A DNA stretch of 64,000 nt from Phytoseiulus persimilis (GCA_037576195.1 CM075103.1:10974001-11038000), one strand, 5' to 3'; shown: positions 46,871 to 58,691, numbered from the stretch's first letter. Notes: generated by a model not told the origin, from the sequence alone. Numbers and translations are program-made.

Positions 46871-49800
46871 ACGGCCGTTGTTCTCGACTCCATGCGCATT
46901 CCACACAATTTGAGTCAAGATTTGCTCGCCATTCACCCAGTCGTTGTCCTGTGAAGCCTTGATCTCATCGTTCAGGAGACCATCATAGATGCCGAGGAGC
47001 GCTATTCCTGTCACATCGTCTCCGATTTGCTATGTGTCGCATCCGAACTTGACTCTGAGTTCCTCAACCCGTGCACTGGCTCTCTCCTTGACCAGAGAAG
47101 AACCGAGCGCATTAGTTCGGGCAACTAGGTTGTGACGATGACATTTAGTGCGATGGGCAGATTAAGGATGACATGAACGTGTGATCCCACGAGACAACAC
47201 CGACTCCACCAGCCTTGATAACGGGTGGCCGTCATCGATGCTTTCATTTACCCCTACACAATCCCACGTTCCAGCTCATGATGTTTGAAATCGAAGCAAG
47301 GCGTGTGCCGATCGAGAGAAAATTTATTCCTGCCACTAACTCTTTGTTGGCGAAATCGACAGAACTAAATGTCTGCGAAACCTCACTTGATCTGTTTAAG
47401 ACGACGTCACACCGACCGATAAGTGGCTCCTGGGAGCCATGGAGAACGGGACAGCTCAATTGCGACGTTCATTGAATAGCTTGTGAGGAAGCTCAAGATT
47501 ATTGGAGAGCCTGAAGATGGAAGCGCAACTGCGCACTCAGCGAAGAGTCGAATGGAATGGAGGTCGCCGACGTTCGGCTCTCCCTACCCGTCCGAGGTTT
47601 CCGCGCTTGGCATAATGTTCAACCAAGGAGGAGAAGCCCGATACGCATTTACTAGCAACACAGTGAGTGGAGTTTTCAACTATGGATGAAGGTCATGCGG
47701 GTGATACTCCAAAGTTGCGTTCATGAACGCATTCAAGTGACACTATACGAAGGAGACACTCATCCTCTTCGAATATGAGAACTGTGAGGCTCAGTCTACC
47801 CCAAAACAGCCTCTGTGTCGTATACAATATCGAGTCGCGAGAGAGGCGGCTCTCGTGGTTCGCAGGTTGCTGCACAACTCCGTTGCTGCGAAACCATAGA
47901 GGGAAAGTAGCGCCGTGGACTCAGCAACTTCTCGCGATGTTCCAATAGTGGCACTTTGATCGATTATAACTCGGCATGTGAATCATTCATCCCGTTCAGA
48001 GATCACCCATCCGAGACCGAGCACAAACTGCAAGCCTATCATAGCGAGCTCTGCAGAAATGGAATCCCACCCTCGATGAAAAGCTACTGGTTATCCACAT
48101 TCTCTGTCAAATATCGGACAGATTCCGCAATTCGGAAGTATGCTGCGCTGACACTATCTCATTGTGTAATGCCTCCATATAAGCTGATGCATACTCTTCG
48201 CGGAATAAATGGTCTTCCCGCATCTACAGCTGTGGTTCTCACTGTACGCGTAACCCATTCTCTAATTTACAGAGAGATTTCCTTGAATATCGCCCACGAA
48301 CAAGCAGCAATGCCTGGCTTTTTAAGCGTAAATAATTCACCCACCCACTTATCACTCCTGTATTTCAAAGATATGAACACCTTCGTCCGTCGAGCGTCGG
48401 TTACAGTGAAGAAGAGGGCTGGACGCGAAGCTAGCCGATTGGACTAGTCTCCATTCCATAGAACACAATAATCTGTATACAGGGGGTCGAATTGGGTCGA
48501 GATTTTTCCCCCACTTTTTTCTGACTGTTTCTCAGAGCTCAGTGAGCAGATTCCGGGGATTCGTTTGCAAAATGTGATTCATTCATTTGACTACATTTTC
48601 GGAGCTAACCAATTGCCTCAATCGTTTCCCGTTCCGTTTCGATCTCTATTTTTCGGAAATCGGCGAAAAAAATTGCGCTCAAATCCAGAAAGCTCGTAGA
48701 TTTTCCACAGGCAGCGGAACTAAGCTCACTAGGTGTGATGGGGAAGGGTGTTCATCTGACAAAAAAAGCCAGGTTTTACCAGCATCCTGCTCTCAATTGG
48801 GAAGAACTAACGAGCCAAAGCATGAGGGAGTAGCCATGAGAAATCGTTCGTTTCTGATGTCTTCCCCGGAAACTGACCACCGGGTCGGGAGTTTCAGTAT
48901 CAGTTTCAAAAACCAGTTTTTGAGGAATTACAGAACTCTCTTCGGTCCAGTTTCATGGTTTCCGCGGCGGTTTCATCGTGGCGACACTTTCAAGTTTTTC
49001 CTCGTGGAATTTTCCAGTTAAGACCGAGATGCTGGCAACAACATCTGGTTCTTATCAGATGAACACCCCTCCACATCACACCGAGCGAACTCACCTGCGC
49101 CGCCTGTGTAGTATTGACGAGCTCTCTGATTGAGGGGAGAATTTCTTCCCATCTATCTTTGAAAAAGGGAGATTTAAATGCAACGAAGAACCATGAAGAC
49201 ACTTGGTTAGCTCGAAAATGTATTGGAATGAGCTATATTTCCCCGAAAGAATTCCCGAAATCCGCCCACTCTGAATAACACTCGAAAGAGAAATAGCAAA
49301 GAGAATTCCCGAACCAATTTGACCAGCCTGTATAGTCGATTGAATTATTGACCCCCTTCCATTGTTCATGGATCCTTCCCCACCGTGAGCCTTCGAAGGA
49401 GTGAACCTTCGAACGCCCTTTCAGTTTGCCCCTCTTACGCCGGAGTCAACGAGAGTCAGAGTCGTTCAGTTTAGGTGGGAGGCGTCCGAGCGAGATTCCG
49501 CTTGGAGAACCTGAACCATCACTGGAAAGAACCCTGCTAGGGCTCTGTATAAGCGAACTGAATGCAGCAATTTCGTTCTGGAATTACGTTCTCTTTCAAT
49601 TGCATATGTGAGTATTACTGATGGAAATAAGTTGGATCTCGAGCATCCGTGCAAGGTCGTAATCCGAGAAGTGGAGGAATTCAAATGAAAAAATCTCATA
49701 GTCGCCCATCTCAGATCTAGTGGGACAGTCCAAATGTTGCCTGAACTAGAAGAATCCGGTAAGGGCTCTCGCCCTTAATGGTCGTGCGGAATCGCCTTGG

Positions 49801-50326
49801 CCGCCGCAACCGCGTTCGAACTGGCTCGAGATGAATGTTCGAACTTGGGCAGTGAGTTCGATCCCGAACGATGAAGCAGACACCTCTCACCCCTGCTGAG
49901 ACAATATGCCTCCTTGATCTGGAGGTCGAAAAGTTTGCGAAAAACCCAAGAAAGAGGCCGTTCCCGTCTCTATCCTGATTCAACACAAATTTTCGCGATC
50001 ACTGAATCGTTTCGAGAACGTTTGCTCTATGAGTATCCAGATCGGGTCGAGGTTTGTCTGAATTTTTTCCTCTCGTGGTGGTCATATCACCGCCATTCCC
50101 TCTCTTCCGAGTATTATATCCGGATTGAACAGTTCCAACAAAGCAGTGTAACGCCCACTCCCGATTTTCGAATGAGGGATGGAATCGAAAATGAGAGCAA
50201 ATAAAATCCAATAGAGTTCAAGCTGCATCCTTGCTTCGAGTGTGCCGCCTTTCGAATGTCTTCGAGAACAGAGAGTTGTGCGCAGGAACGATTTGATTAG
50301 AATACACAGCACGGCGCGCATAGGAA
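46871..50326. other. Unassigned sequence
   Basis: The longest frame is 163 codons (plus, 47956-48447). It starts with ATG and has an ordinary composition, but no motif, signal peptide, membrane segment or splice partner. The rest is short overlapping frames. No repeats were noticed. Confidence 0.3.
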
Positions 50327-50332
50327 TTTATT
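50327..50332 (-). terminator. Polyadenylation signal AATAAA
   Basis: A canonical AATAAA lies 79 bp past the stop of the serine-rich secreted protein gene, on the same strand. This is the right distance for a short 3' UTR and supports that gene being real and intronless at its 3' end. Confidence 0.6.
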
Positions 50333-50411
50333 GAGAGCTTTCGTAGATTTCAACCTTCCGTTCAAGAACAGCAGCTGAATGAGCTCCGAGGGCGTTCGGG
50401 GGTGTCGAGCC

Positions 50412-51017
50412 TCAGATTTCCGGTGTGGGATCGCCGGACGGGGAGCTTGAGCTCAGCTCGGGCTGATTCGAGGATGCCGGAAGTGGGGCGTCGGACGCTA
50501 TCGAGGAGTTGAAGAGTTCGGTAGTTTCTGAGGACTCTGAAGAGAACGACTCACTGGACGTGGAATCGTTGTTGGCGTTATCGTCGTTGAACGAGGAATC
50601 GGCGGCCGAGTCGTCACAAATGCAGTTTTCAAAGTCTCCAACGACAGTCTCGGTGTTTCCCGCCCGACGCAGCCTCTTTTCCCTGGACAGCCTAGAAATC
50701 AAGTCGCCTTTGATACTTCGAACGGTTTCGCAACTGATATCGGGAGTCCTGTCCTCGGAAGATTCAGAACTCGAGGAGGACGATGAGGAAGACGACGACG
50801 ACGACGACTCATCTCTGGAATTCCTGCGGTATTCGCGAAGCACTTTACAGAGGTTTCCGTTGATTTTCTTCGCGGATTTCTTGCTGAGGTCATTGCTCTC
50901 GATCGCTTGCCGGAGACACACCGCGCTCTTCCCGGACACGCAATCCCTCTTATTTTTCTTGGCCTCACCGAGCGCAACCAGAAGCACTAAACAAGTCACA
51001 GCCAGAGTAACCTTCAT
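50412..51017 (-). CDS. Secreted serine-rich protein
   Basis: The single-exon frame encodes 201 residues. Residues 1-19 are a classic signal peptide (Lys2, hydrophobic core LVLLVAL, then GEA as a likely cleavage site), so the product is exported. The mature part opens with a basic, Cys-containing segment (C26, C34, C57), followed by a run of 14 serines encoded largely by TCG/TCC/TCT codons and an acidic stretch. Next comes a second Cys-containing part with SREKRLRR, which contains the furin-type pattern R-x-K-R. The tail is acidic and Ser/Asn/Pro-rich. Six cysteines remain after signal removal, enough for three disulfides. A TATA box lies 41 bp upstream of the ATG and an AATAAA 79 bp downstream of the stop. 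I recognise no family. Serine-rich low-complexity secreted proteins occur in salivary, silk and cuticle contexts, but nothing here picks one. Confidence 0.75.
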   Translation of the reverse strand: MKVTLAVTCLVLLVALGEAKKNKRDCVSGKSAVCLRQAIESNDLSKKSAKKINGNLCKVLREYRRNSRDESSSSSSSSSSSSSSESSEDRTPDISCETVRSIKGDLISRLSREKRLRRAGNTETVVGDFENCICDDSAADSSFNDDNANNDSTSSESFSSESSETTELFNSSIASDAPLPASSNQPELSSSSPSGDPTPEI

Positions 51018-51057
51018 GCTGACAACTCATCGAAGCCGAAGCAATCTGAACATTCGC

Positions 51058-51063
51058 TTTATA
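51058..51063 (-). promoter_or_regulatory. TATA box for the serine-rich protein gene
   Basis: TATAAA (in CTATAAAGC) sits 41 bp before the ATG at 51017 on the same strand. A start about 30 bp downstream would leave a very short 5' UTR, as is common for highly expressed secreted-protein genes. Confidence 0.55.
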
Positions 51064-53803
51064 GTCGCTCTCACTCGTACCACCACCGCTGCCGTTGCTG
51101 CTCCGGCTCTGCTGGTGTGAGAGCTGCTGCCTCAAGTCAGGTGACTAGCGTCATGCAATAATGAGATTTCTGGAAAGGCTGACGGAGTGGTCTGCGGATG
51201 CATAGCGCCGCGGATTGATTGCCTCCAATGGAGATGCGACCGTTTTGTCTTCCCGCTCGCCGTGTTCTCAACACAGCCACTCAGCCGGATGATCACCCCG
51301 TCGAGTCACGACAGCGTGGCCGCTCTCAGACACAGTGTGTGCCATCGAGAATCGCGCGTCCCTTCTCGTGTTCGGGTGTTACGGTGATAGCGTCATGGGA
51401 GTTCCTCATCGCGACTCGATCGGGAACGGCATCAGCGGTCTCGTCGTTCGAGCAGGCGAAACATCGCATCGAAACCATACGAGTTTCGGCCAGAAGAGAT
51501 TCCTGATGGAGCTGATGAGGAATGCTTCGCTCAGTTCGAGTCTGACGGCCGTTCAGGTCACTGCTCAATTAGTAGGCATCGATGACGCTTTGACAAGTAC
51601 TGCATTTTGATCTCAACAAACTTTGATCTCTTGCTCGAGCCAGCGTGCACTGCGCGCTCGGTGAGATCATCCGCGGAAAACGTGGGCGGACGTCGCGCCC
51701 GATCACAACGTTTACGGGAGAATGCGCAAACTCCATCGATGATCGTTGAAGCTCGACGGAATATTCCTTCCGAGCTCGAGTCAGGAATCGATTGAGTTCT
51801 GTCGTGAAGTCGGGAGGGCGATCAATGCATGCGATCCTATGCTGACTGACTCTCAGCGGTCATGCCGTCGGAAACGGACCTGCGGACGACAGGCAGATCG
51901 AGGACGGCTGTATTTGCATAGAAATCAAAGTTCGGCCCGGGATAGACAAGATGGAGTCGTCGTTTCGTGGATAGGTAGGCCGGCAGGCAGGCCCGGGCCT
52001 GTCCGGTTCCAGCGTATTTTTTTCTCCGTGGGCTCGAGAGGAGGAGCTTCTTCGTTTTTAATTTTGAGCTCCAGTGTGCTCAGTGTGGTTTTCCCTGGCC
52101 GGCGACCGGGAGGAACCTTCGTTCAGAGCCGGTTCGAAATTGTTTGTTCAGCGCGGTTCTTCTCGATCGACTGCTCCCGACAGTCCAGAAGCGATCGAAG
52201 CCAATATCGCAGCAGAGGATACAACGTCATACATCTCGCTGGAGGGTTCGAGCAGAAGAGCGGTCTGGCTCCGCCATCTAAAACTGCTTTCCAGTGTCAT
52301 CATTGTGAGCCTCTCCTCGTTGTTCGACGCAGTCCATGTTGCGTGTGGCCGTCTTTTCGGGAGTGATGAAATTCATCATATGTACTTCTTTTCATCACGT
52401 TCCGAATCCTGGTTTGCGCATGCGTCGCTAACACTCGCGCATCCGATAAATCAGCCGCGGATCCCTTCCCAATGCCGTGCAACAACGCATTGTATTTTTT
52501 CCTTCGAGATGACGAGATGAAGTGGAGCGGGAACCAGCGTTATGAACGAGCGCGGAGGACGACCCGCTAAATATTAGGGCCGGGCACAACTGATGGACGC
52601 GCATCCGATCATCGAGATATTCTCGACACGAGATGATGTAATTTCTGGCTCCTCGGAGCCTCCTTTCGGATCGAAGGCTCCGCGCCCCGCTGAGGTGTCG
52701 CGTGTGGTCTGAATCCTCGGGAGATCGATCAGGACGTTGAGTACTATGTTTCCTGGGATGCATGTCGCTCGGGAGAGTCTAACTCCTCGTCGCGTATCGC
52801 GACTGAAGACATCGGTCAGAGTGGCTCAGAGTTAATTTTGGAGAAAAGCTTCTTGCGGCTCGATTTTTTGTCTGAGGACGGACGTAAACTCTCTCTTCGG
52901 GAGAGAACTGTGATTCCGTCCCGCGTTGTATCAAGACCTCCCAAGCTAGCTGTGATCTCCCGGGTGAGGCGTTTTCCAAACGGAGCCCTGATAGGAGCAG
53001 CTTCCTGATAGACCTCGAGTCTTCCGGCCTCTTATTCTGATGATAACAGTTTTTCACTCATGGGAACATAGAGCGCATCAACACCGAGTGTTCTGTCTGA
53101 GTGGAGCGCATGTCTGGCTATGCTCCAGTCCTCGCGAACCGTCTATCGGGGAAGGCCTCTCTATTGTCCCTGGTGAGCTCGAACCGGTCAGTCGAATCGA
53201 GAACAAGAATCGATTTGTTGAAGTCAAACGACTCCGAACCTCTTCGTATGGGCTCTGAACGATCACTGATTGTGGGCGAGAAGAAATCGGAATGTCATCG
53301 CCACATTATCGAGCATCACTCGTCTCTGACCTCACCCGAGTGTTCTCTCTACGTCATCCGAGCGGTTCATTCACGGAGGCCTGCGAGAAGGGATGAATTA
53401 TTCAGCGCAAGTCGGCGGATTCTACTTCCATTAAAGAAGCGGTTTCCAATGCGCACGAGGAGCCAAGGCCATGTAGACAGCAGTCTGGACAGCACAGTCG
53501 GTTGTCGTATTCCATTTCCCGACGTGTGTCGCCGAAAGAATAACGCCGTTATCAGCAAAAGCACGAGAACAGGCAAAACGGCTCCTTTTCGTTTCACTGC
53601 ACATCAAGTTCGTCGGAGCTTCACGTTTCTTGCCTATCCTCTGACCACAGTGTTCTCCCATTCTGAGCAAACTCCAGGACGCAGACTGTCAATCAACATT
53701 ATGAAACAACATTAACATCCGATTACCACTTGAACTGGTCGGGCCCTCCTCGAGTTCTACTTTCAAAGGCTAAGTTTCTCATCCACTGGGTACTGCTGAA
53801 CTA
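51064..53803. other. Unassigned sequence
   Basis: Overlapping frames on both strands up to 206 codons (plus, 51746-52366) show no recognisable domain. At 53.40-53.58 kb three minus frames are open at once; one is cysteine-dense (LCCPDCCLHG). The stretch ends at the left TA target site of the mariner element. Confidence 0.3.
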
Positions 53804-55087
53804 TTAGGTAAGTCAAAAAGTTCGTCGGCTTTTTGAAGCCGCATTTTTGAAATTCCCGCGCTCTACAGCAGTGCCGCCTGGGAGTGCGGCTGGGTGTTTA
53901 CACTGAAGATTAGACTCTCGGCTGCGCGCGGATACACCGCTCCCAACTTTATCGTATACTTTGTGGAATCAGCAGCTATTTGAAATGGAGGAAAAAAAAG
54001 AGCATTTTCGACACATCATGTTGTTCTCCTACCGCGAAGGCTTAAGTGCAGCGCAGACAACGCGGAAGATATGCGCAGTTTACGGCGAAAACGCACTACA
54101 CAAATCCACGGTCGAAAAGCGATTCGCCCGTTTCGAAGCTGGAAACTTCAATCTTGAAGATGAGCCGAGATCAGGACGACCTCAAGTTGTGAAGACGGAC
54201 GAAATCATTAGCTTGGTTACTTCGAATCCAGCCTTGACCATGAAAGAAATTGAAGATGTGACGGGAGTCTCTCACGGAACCGTTTGGAACCGCCTGCATC
54301 AAGCAGGTTTCTCAAGCAAGCGGAATATCTGGCTACCTCACGACCTCACTGATAGGCAGCTTGAACGACGCGTTGATACCTGTCACCTACTACTCCGGAA
54401 GAACCACAAGGAATCGTTTCTGAGGAGATTGATAACCGGCGATGAAAAATGGATACTCTACAGAAACGCAACACAGAGAAGAAGCTGGGTCCGCAAAGGT
54501 TCTCAGGCAGCAGCTATCCCCAGACCAGAACTTCATCAAAAAAAGGTCATGCTGAGCTGCTGGTGGGACTGCAAAGGCGTAGTGTTTTTTGAGCTGCTCC
54601 CGATGGATCAGACTATCAACTCCGAAGTCTACTGCAGACAACTTGAAGATTTGAAGACCGCAGTTGCATCCAAGCGCCCAGGTTTGGCAAACAGGTGGGG
54701 CGAGGTTTTTCAACATGATAATGCGAGACCACACAAAAGTTTGGCTTCCCGGCAGAAATTGGCGGAGTTTGATTGGGATGTGCTACCGCACCCAGCCTAT
54801 AGTCCCGACCTCGCACCATCAGATTATCACTTGTTCAGGTCTCTGCAGAACTCTCTTGACGGCGCCACATTTGAATCTTTGGAGGATATTAAAAATCACC
54901 TCCATCGATATTTTGATAATAAAGAGAAAAAGTTCTGGGAGAATGGAATCATGGATTTACCAGAGCGATGGGCGAAGGTCATCGAACAAAACGGTCAATA
55001 TATAATTGAATAAAAATATTGTTGTCTGCAGAGATTTGGCTCCTCAAAATCGGGTAGAAAAGCCGACGAACTTTTTGACTTACCTAA
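53804..55087 (+). mobile_element. Complete mariner transposon (1,284 bp)
   Basis: Both ends carry the same 30-bp terminal inverted repeat (53804-53833 and 55058-55087, beginning TTAGGTAAGTCAAAAAGTTC), identical at every position. It is flanked by the TA dinucleotide duplication (53802-53803 and 55088-55089) expected for Tc1/mariner insertion. The length is the family's usual 1.3 kb. Perfect ends plus an unbroken transposase point to a recent insertion that may still be mobile. It does not interrupt any gene I can see. Confidence 0.97.
53961..55013 (+). CDS. Mariner transposase
   Basis: A 350-residue intact transposase, the usual mariner length, that cuts and pastes its own element at TA sites in the nucleus. 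Residues about 15-115 form the paired helix-turn-helix DNA-binding region for the terminal repeats. WLPHDLT (124-130) is the family linker motif (W-V-P-H-E-L form). The DDE/D catalytic triad is complete: D161 in TGDEKW, D253 in QHDNARPH and D288 in YSPDLAPSDYHLF. The last two Asp are separated by 34 residues, the DD34D signature of mariner proper (Tc1 has DD34E). There are no frameshifts or stops. Two in-frame starts are possible, at 53961 and 53985; the second leaves out only eight residues before the conserved region and may be the true one. Confidence 0.96.
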   Translation: MWNQQLFEMEEKKEHFRHIMLFSYREGLSAAQTTRKICAVYGENALHKSTVEKRFARFEAGNFNLEDEPRSGRPQVVKTDEIISLVTSNPALTMKEIEDVTGVSHGTVWNRLHQAGFSSKRNIWLPHDLTDRQLERRVDTCHLLLRKNHKESFLRRLITGDEKWILYRNATQRRSWVRKGSQAAAIPRPELHQKKVMLSCWWDCKGVVFFELLPMDQTINSEVYCRQLEDLKTAVASKRPGLANRWGEVFQHDNARPHKSLASRQKLAEFDWDVLPHPAYSPDLAPSDYHLFRSLQNSLDGATFESLEDIKNHLHRYFDNKEKKFWENGIMDLPERWAKVIEQNGQYIIE

Positions 55088-55089
55088 TA

Positions 55090-56451
55090 TTTTAATTTCC
55101 CTAATGTATGCTCTCTGCTCTGCTCCGCGCCGAAAGCCACACCGCGCGGTTCTGCACGAAGCTAATCAAACTAAACCACTCTCTGGTCCAACAATAATGT
55201 CGTTTCGCATTACATTCGGGAGATAAATGGGTGTTTGCGAAGTTTGAATGAGCCAAGATTGCCAACTCGATGTGGGGTACGCCGAAGTCGATGCTCCGAA
55301 GTTCGCCATGTTCGATCAGAGGAAAGAGTTGCTCTTCAGTGATGATCGCTTCGAAGCAGGCTCCAGCATGTCGACTTCCCGGGGGTCAAACCGCTCCGCA
55401 AGATGCCACAATCGTTTCCATCCGTCAATGGAATCAAGCTAAATAGCGGCTTCAGAACACGTGGATCTACGAACTTCCCGAAAAACCGAGGGACTAGCCG
55501 GAATCCACTGCTATGGTTGGATTACGCGAAGTCTTGTGCGTCTGAACCCGAGTTTGAGAACTCCGAAATGATTCCACGCCAACAGAAGGAAGGGAGTCTT
55601 CGCTGAGATTTTTTTTTATCGAGTGAGACTCCTCATCCGACGAGTGGCCAAACTTCTCAAGTTGGGGAATAACTCTCAAGACGAATCGGAACGGAGCTCG
55701 TGTGCCCTCGCGTCGGCTCATCTCTGACATCATTTCTCAGGTGATATCTAGTCATTGACCAAGCTGTCGGTGTCTCGATGAAGCGATTCGATTCAATTCT
55801 GGAGTGAGTTGAACCCCAGCAACAACTGAAATCAGAGATGAGAGACTTCCCGAACTTCAGATGTTTCATGGGTAGAGTCCATGCGTCCAAGCACTATTCA
55901 TCATTTATGTGTCATTATGCCGTTAATCCTCAGAGGGATGATGGATTGGTAGGAAGAGGATTGTCGAAAATACGGGCTCTGGTAATGTGTCAGATGGTGG
56001 AGGTTTACCAGGGCTCGCCTACGGTCTTTGGTTCGATTCGAGAAGAGGTGAAGGAAAGGATGTTTGCTTTGAGATCGCGATTCGGTCGACTGGCACGAAC
56101 GTTTTCGTGGAATCCCAGAAAGTATCGATCGACCCCCGCATCACTAAAACACCGAGGACGAATCGTTACTTCCCTTCAATTCACGAAATTCCTACCAACT
56201 ACTTGAGAGCTAATATGAGGCCCCATCCACCTGCAATTCTCTACGATCTCTGAATGGAACTCGGGAAATATCCGAATCGAATTGCTTAGTTCTCCTATCC
56301 TGGGTGTGAGCTGAAACCCGTCGTCTGCGAGAATAATTCCGAGCGTATGTTCCTCTGTCGACGCTCACCTCTTCATGGGAGTCCTCGGCTTTGCTGTCGA
56401 CATGGTGATGGAATTCCAGGGGGCTCAGTGATTTCACAACTTCTCTCGCAG
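55090..56451. other. Unassigned sequence
   Basis: No open frame here has a recognisable motif. Plus frames at 55838-56206 and 55987-56253 overlap and look random. No repeat was noticed beyond the transposon edge. Confidence 0.3.
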
Positions 56452-56526
56452 CTTTTCGCGCTTCTTCTTCTATTCTTCGTCTCCGTGATCATCGGCGGCA
56501 TTCTGGGATACATGTTTAGGAACGAG
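56452..56526 (+). CDS. Possible tetraspanin exon (third membrane segment)
   Basis: A 75-bp phase-0 open stretch lies between a good acceptor (CTTCTCTCGCAG) and a GTTTCT donor. It encodes LFALLLLFFVSVIIGGILGY and then MFRNE, a hydrophobic helix followed by a charged end, very like the third transmembrane segment of tetraspanins, which typically end G-x-x-x-Y-x-x-R-x-x. A 75-bp exon for this part is also common in tetraspanin genes. Against this, I find no exon for the other membrane segments and no CCG motif within 1.5 kb downstream. It could be an isolated relic or chance. Confidence 0.3.
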
Positions 56527-57736
56527 GTTTCTGTCTTTTGCGTGTGGTAGCCCAGAGAACCGCTCCACAAAACGGCTCGAGTTTCATTCCGCTCCGATTA
56601 TTTGGAGAGTCCCGAATTCAGACAGACATGGTCTTCAATGACTGATTTCGAGCGATTTGCAGCATCACATATGGTTCGTGGAGCCGGATACGATACGAAA
56701 GCCCCGACGAGAAGTTCCGAAGATGCGCATTCAGAATGTTGCTCGTCCATCCTCCTGCTGATGATATTTAGAAACGACGAGTCCACAACTCGGAGTCCGC
56801 AACCCTAATTCCTTCACAGTGTAAGAGCTTCCCAAACCTCAATGATCGGGTCTGATTGCCTTCAGCTCGATACGGTACGGTGAGCAGCAGTCAATGTTTC
56901 ATGTATTGTTTTTAGTTGGAAGAAATCGGGCCAAAAATACTCAACAAGCTTTGTTGACCGAAGATATAGGGCGAGATCGATGTACATCGGGTTTATTTTG
57001 GATTGAGTTGACAGAAAACGGAGCAGCGCCTCCACTACGGAACCGAGTGCAGTCCGATCATCGGAGGATGATATCCCTCTTGGATTGCATTGTTGATCGC
57101 GTTCGCCTCGAGTCACTTGGCAATCGTTCCGAGCGCATCCTTAGGCCATCCCCAAACATCTATCAGGGGTCTGAACCACGGAATTTACCATGGTTGACAC
57201 AGATGGGTGGAATCGCTGGGCTAGAGGACGATCGCGAAGCTGAGATCTCGAGATTTCCCAATCCCACCGAGAAATACATGAAATGTGAAGCTGTCGCCTA
57301 TGAGAGCTCTCTTGCCGTCAACTTCCCAAGAGTATGGCAGCTCACCGGAGTGAACTCATTCCCGCAAGATTTTATGACGGAGTATCTGCTCTCATCCGAA
57401 TCGCACAGAGCCCCTGACGGAACTCTTCCGGCCCAGGACCCATATGAATTCCTAGCTCCATAGAGGATGTATGTGAGGAGCAAATCGCTGACGGCAGATA
57501 TTGCGAATATGACACTTGTTTGGCATTTGGAAAGCCCAATGGCTTCCTTAGGCGCACGCGCGCCGTGGTAGAATATCGCCATGCATTTCCCCGGGTCATC
57601 TGCAAAACCTCTCTCATCATAATTGGAGATATCACCTGCTGGGATTCCCTCAAGCGACTCTCACAAATTCCTCAAGTTGGAGAGGATCTCTAACTCCGAT
57701 ACACTGGCTCGCCGCCCACTCAAAAAAGGTCAAAAA
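56527..57736. other. Unassigned sequence
   Basis: No recognisable coding motif; the longest frame (plus, 56894-57463, 189 codons) has no family features. The LINE fragment starts at the end of this stretch. Confidence 0.3.
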
Positions 57737-58080
57737 AAGAGAGCTAGAGGTCTCCCTACGAAGGAGTATCGGTCCCGTTTCTCCGCCAACCCGGAACCGA
57801 CTTGCAGCAGATGTGGCATCAGCGAGGAAACACTAGGACATGTGATATTCCAATGTAACGATGCACACCACACGACGGAGGACCTCCTAACCAACTTGGG
57901 ACTGAACAGTGAGATGAATCGATTCGCCGTGGGAGCAACAAAACGACTCCTCGAGAAATGGGAGCGTGAGAACATAGGATCCGCTGAGCTTGCTCGCGCC
58001 TGAAGTGAAAGGCTGATGTGCTTATATATTATGCTATGTACACACACAGATCCAAATAAAACCATAACCATAACCATAAA
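57737..58080 (+). pseudogene. LINE 3' end with ORF2 C-terminus and CCATAA tail
   Basis: From about 57737 the frame reads RARGLPTKEYRSRF, then C-S-R-C-G...H-V-I-F-Q-C, the same C-terminal finger as the LINE at 35.5-36.6 kb, and ends with a TGA at 58001-58003. A short 3' UTR follows, closing with tandem CCATAA units (about 58058-58078). Short tandem 3' tails of this sort are typical of several non-LTR clades. The 5' part is missing, which fits incomplete target-primed reverse transcription. It lies just upstream of a copy of the interspersed repeat. Confidence 0.75.
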
Positions 58081-58116
58081 ATACTCGCTAGCCTCTCGGA
58101 CCATCTGAGCCATCTT

Positions 58117-58255
58117 GAATCTGAACCATCTTAAGACCCAAGCCCACCGCCCGCAATGGGATTTGCGAGGCGATAGGGAGTGTTACTGAAGCAATACCGA
58201 AAGGTGATCCCGGGACACTTCTGAGGGCTGGCTGAGAGGTTCAGCCGGAAAACAC
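58117..58255 (+). repeat. Short interspersed repeat, copy 3
   Basis: Direct copy of the core at 25461-25619, closely similar over about 135 bp, but without the flanking palindrome. Its left side is AATCTGAACCATCTT, preceded by a related AGCCATCTTGAATCT segment. Confidence 0.8.
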
Positions 58256-58691
58256 AGCCTCTCGGGAACCAAGAAGGCACCAACCCTGCTGAGGATTCTC
58301 AGAGATCTGCGTCTCCCGCGTGCAAGGATACTCGTCGACGTCAACTTTGTTGTCGTGGCCAAGGATTCGAAAGCCGCGATGGCCCATATTTCAGTCGCCG
58401 CCGAGCTAAAACATAGATTGGGATGGCGGGCCGCAATGACTGAAATCACCCCGGCCTACTGGTGTCACCCGGATTCACCGTACTGGCTTATCAAATTCAC
58501 ACATGGATCGCTCCTCCGATCTCTGGGGAGCTGTGACCCGAAGGAAGACGTAACCGAGTCTTCCGCGGCACGACAACCGCATCTGTATTCCTTCGCCTCA
58601 ATGCCCATGCCGAGATACCCATCAGGAAGGCATTTTCCACAACAGAACACATCGTGCTGTCCAGGGGGCGTCTGTCCGGTGCCGCCAGTGC

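Noticed and set aside
49840-49880. tRNA gene suggested by a GAGTTCGATCC B-box-like string
   Set aside because: No matching A box or acceptor stem at the right spacing.
50509-51120. 203-codon plus frame opposite the serine-rich gene
   Set aside because: It is the shadow of the Ser-codon run; signal peptide, TATA box and AATAAA all belong to the minus strand.
51746-52366. 206-codon plus frame
   Set aside because: Composition is Ser/Arg-rich by base content only, with no motif or neighbouring exon.
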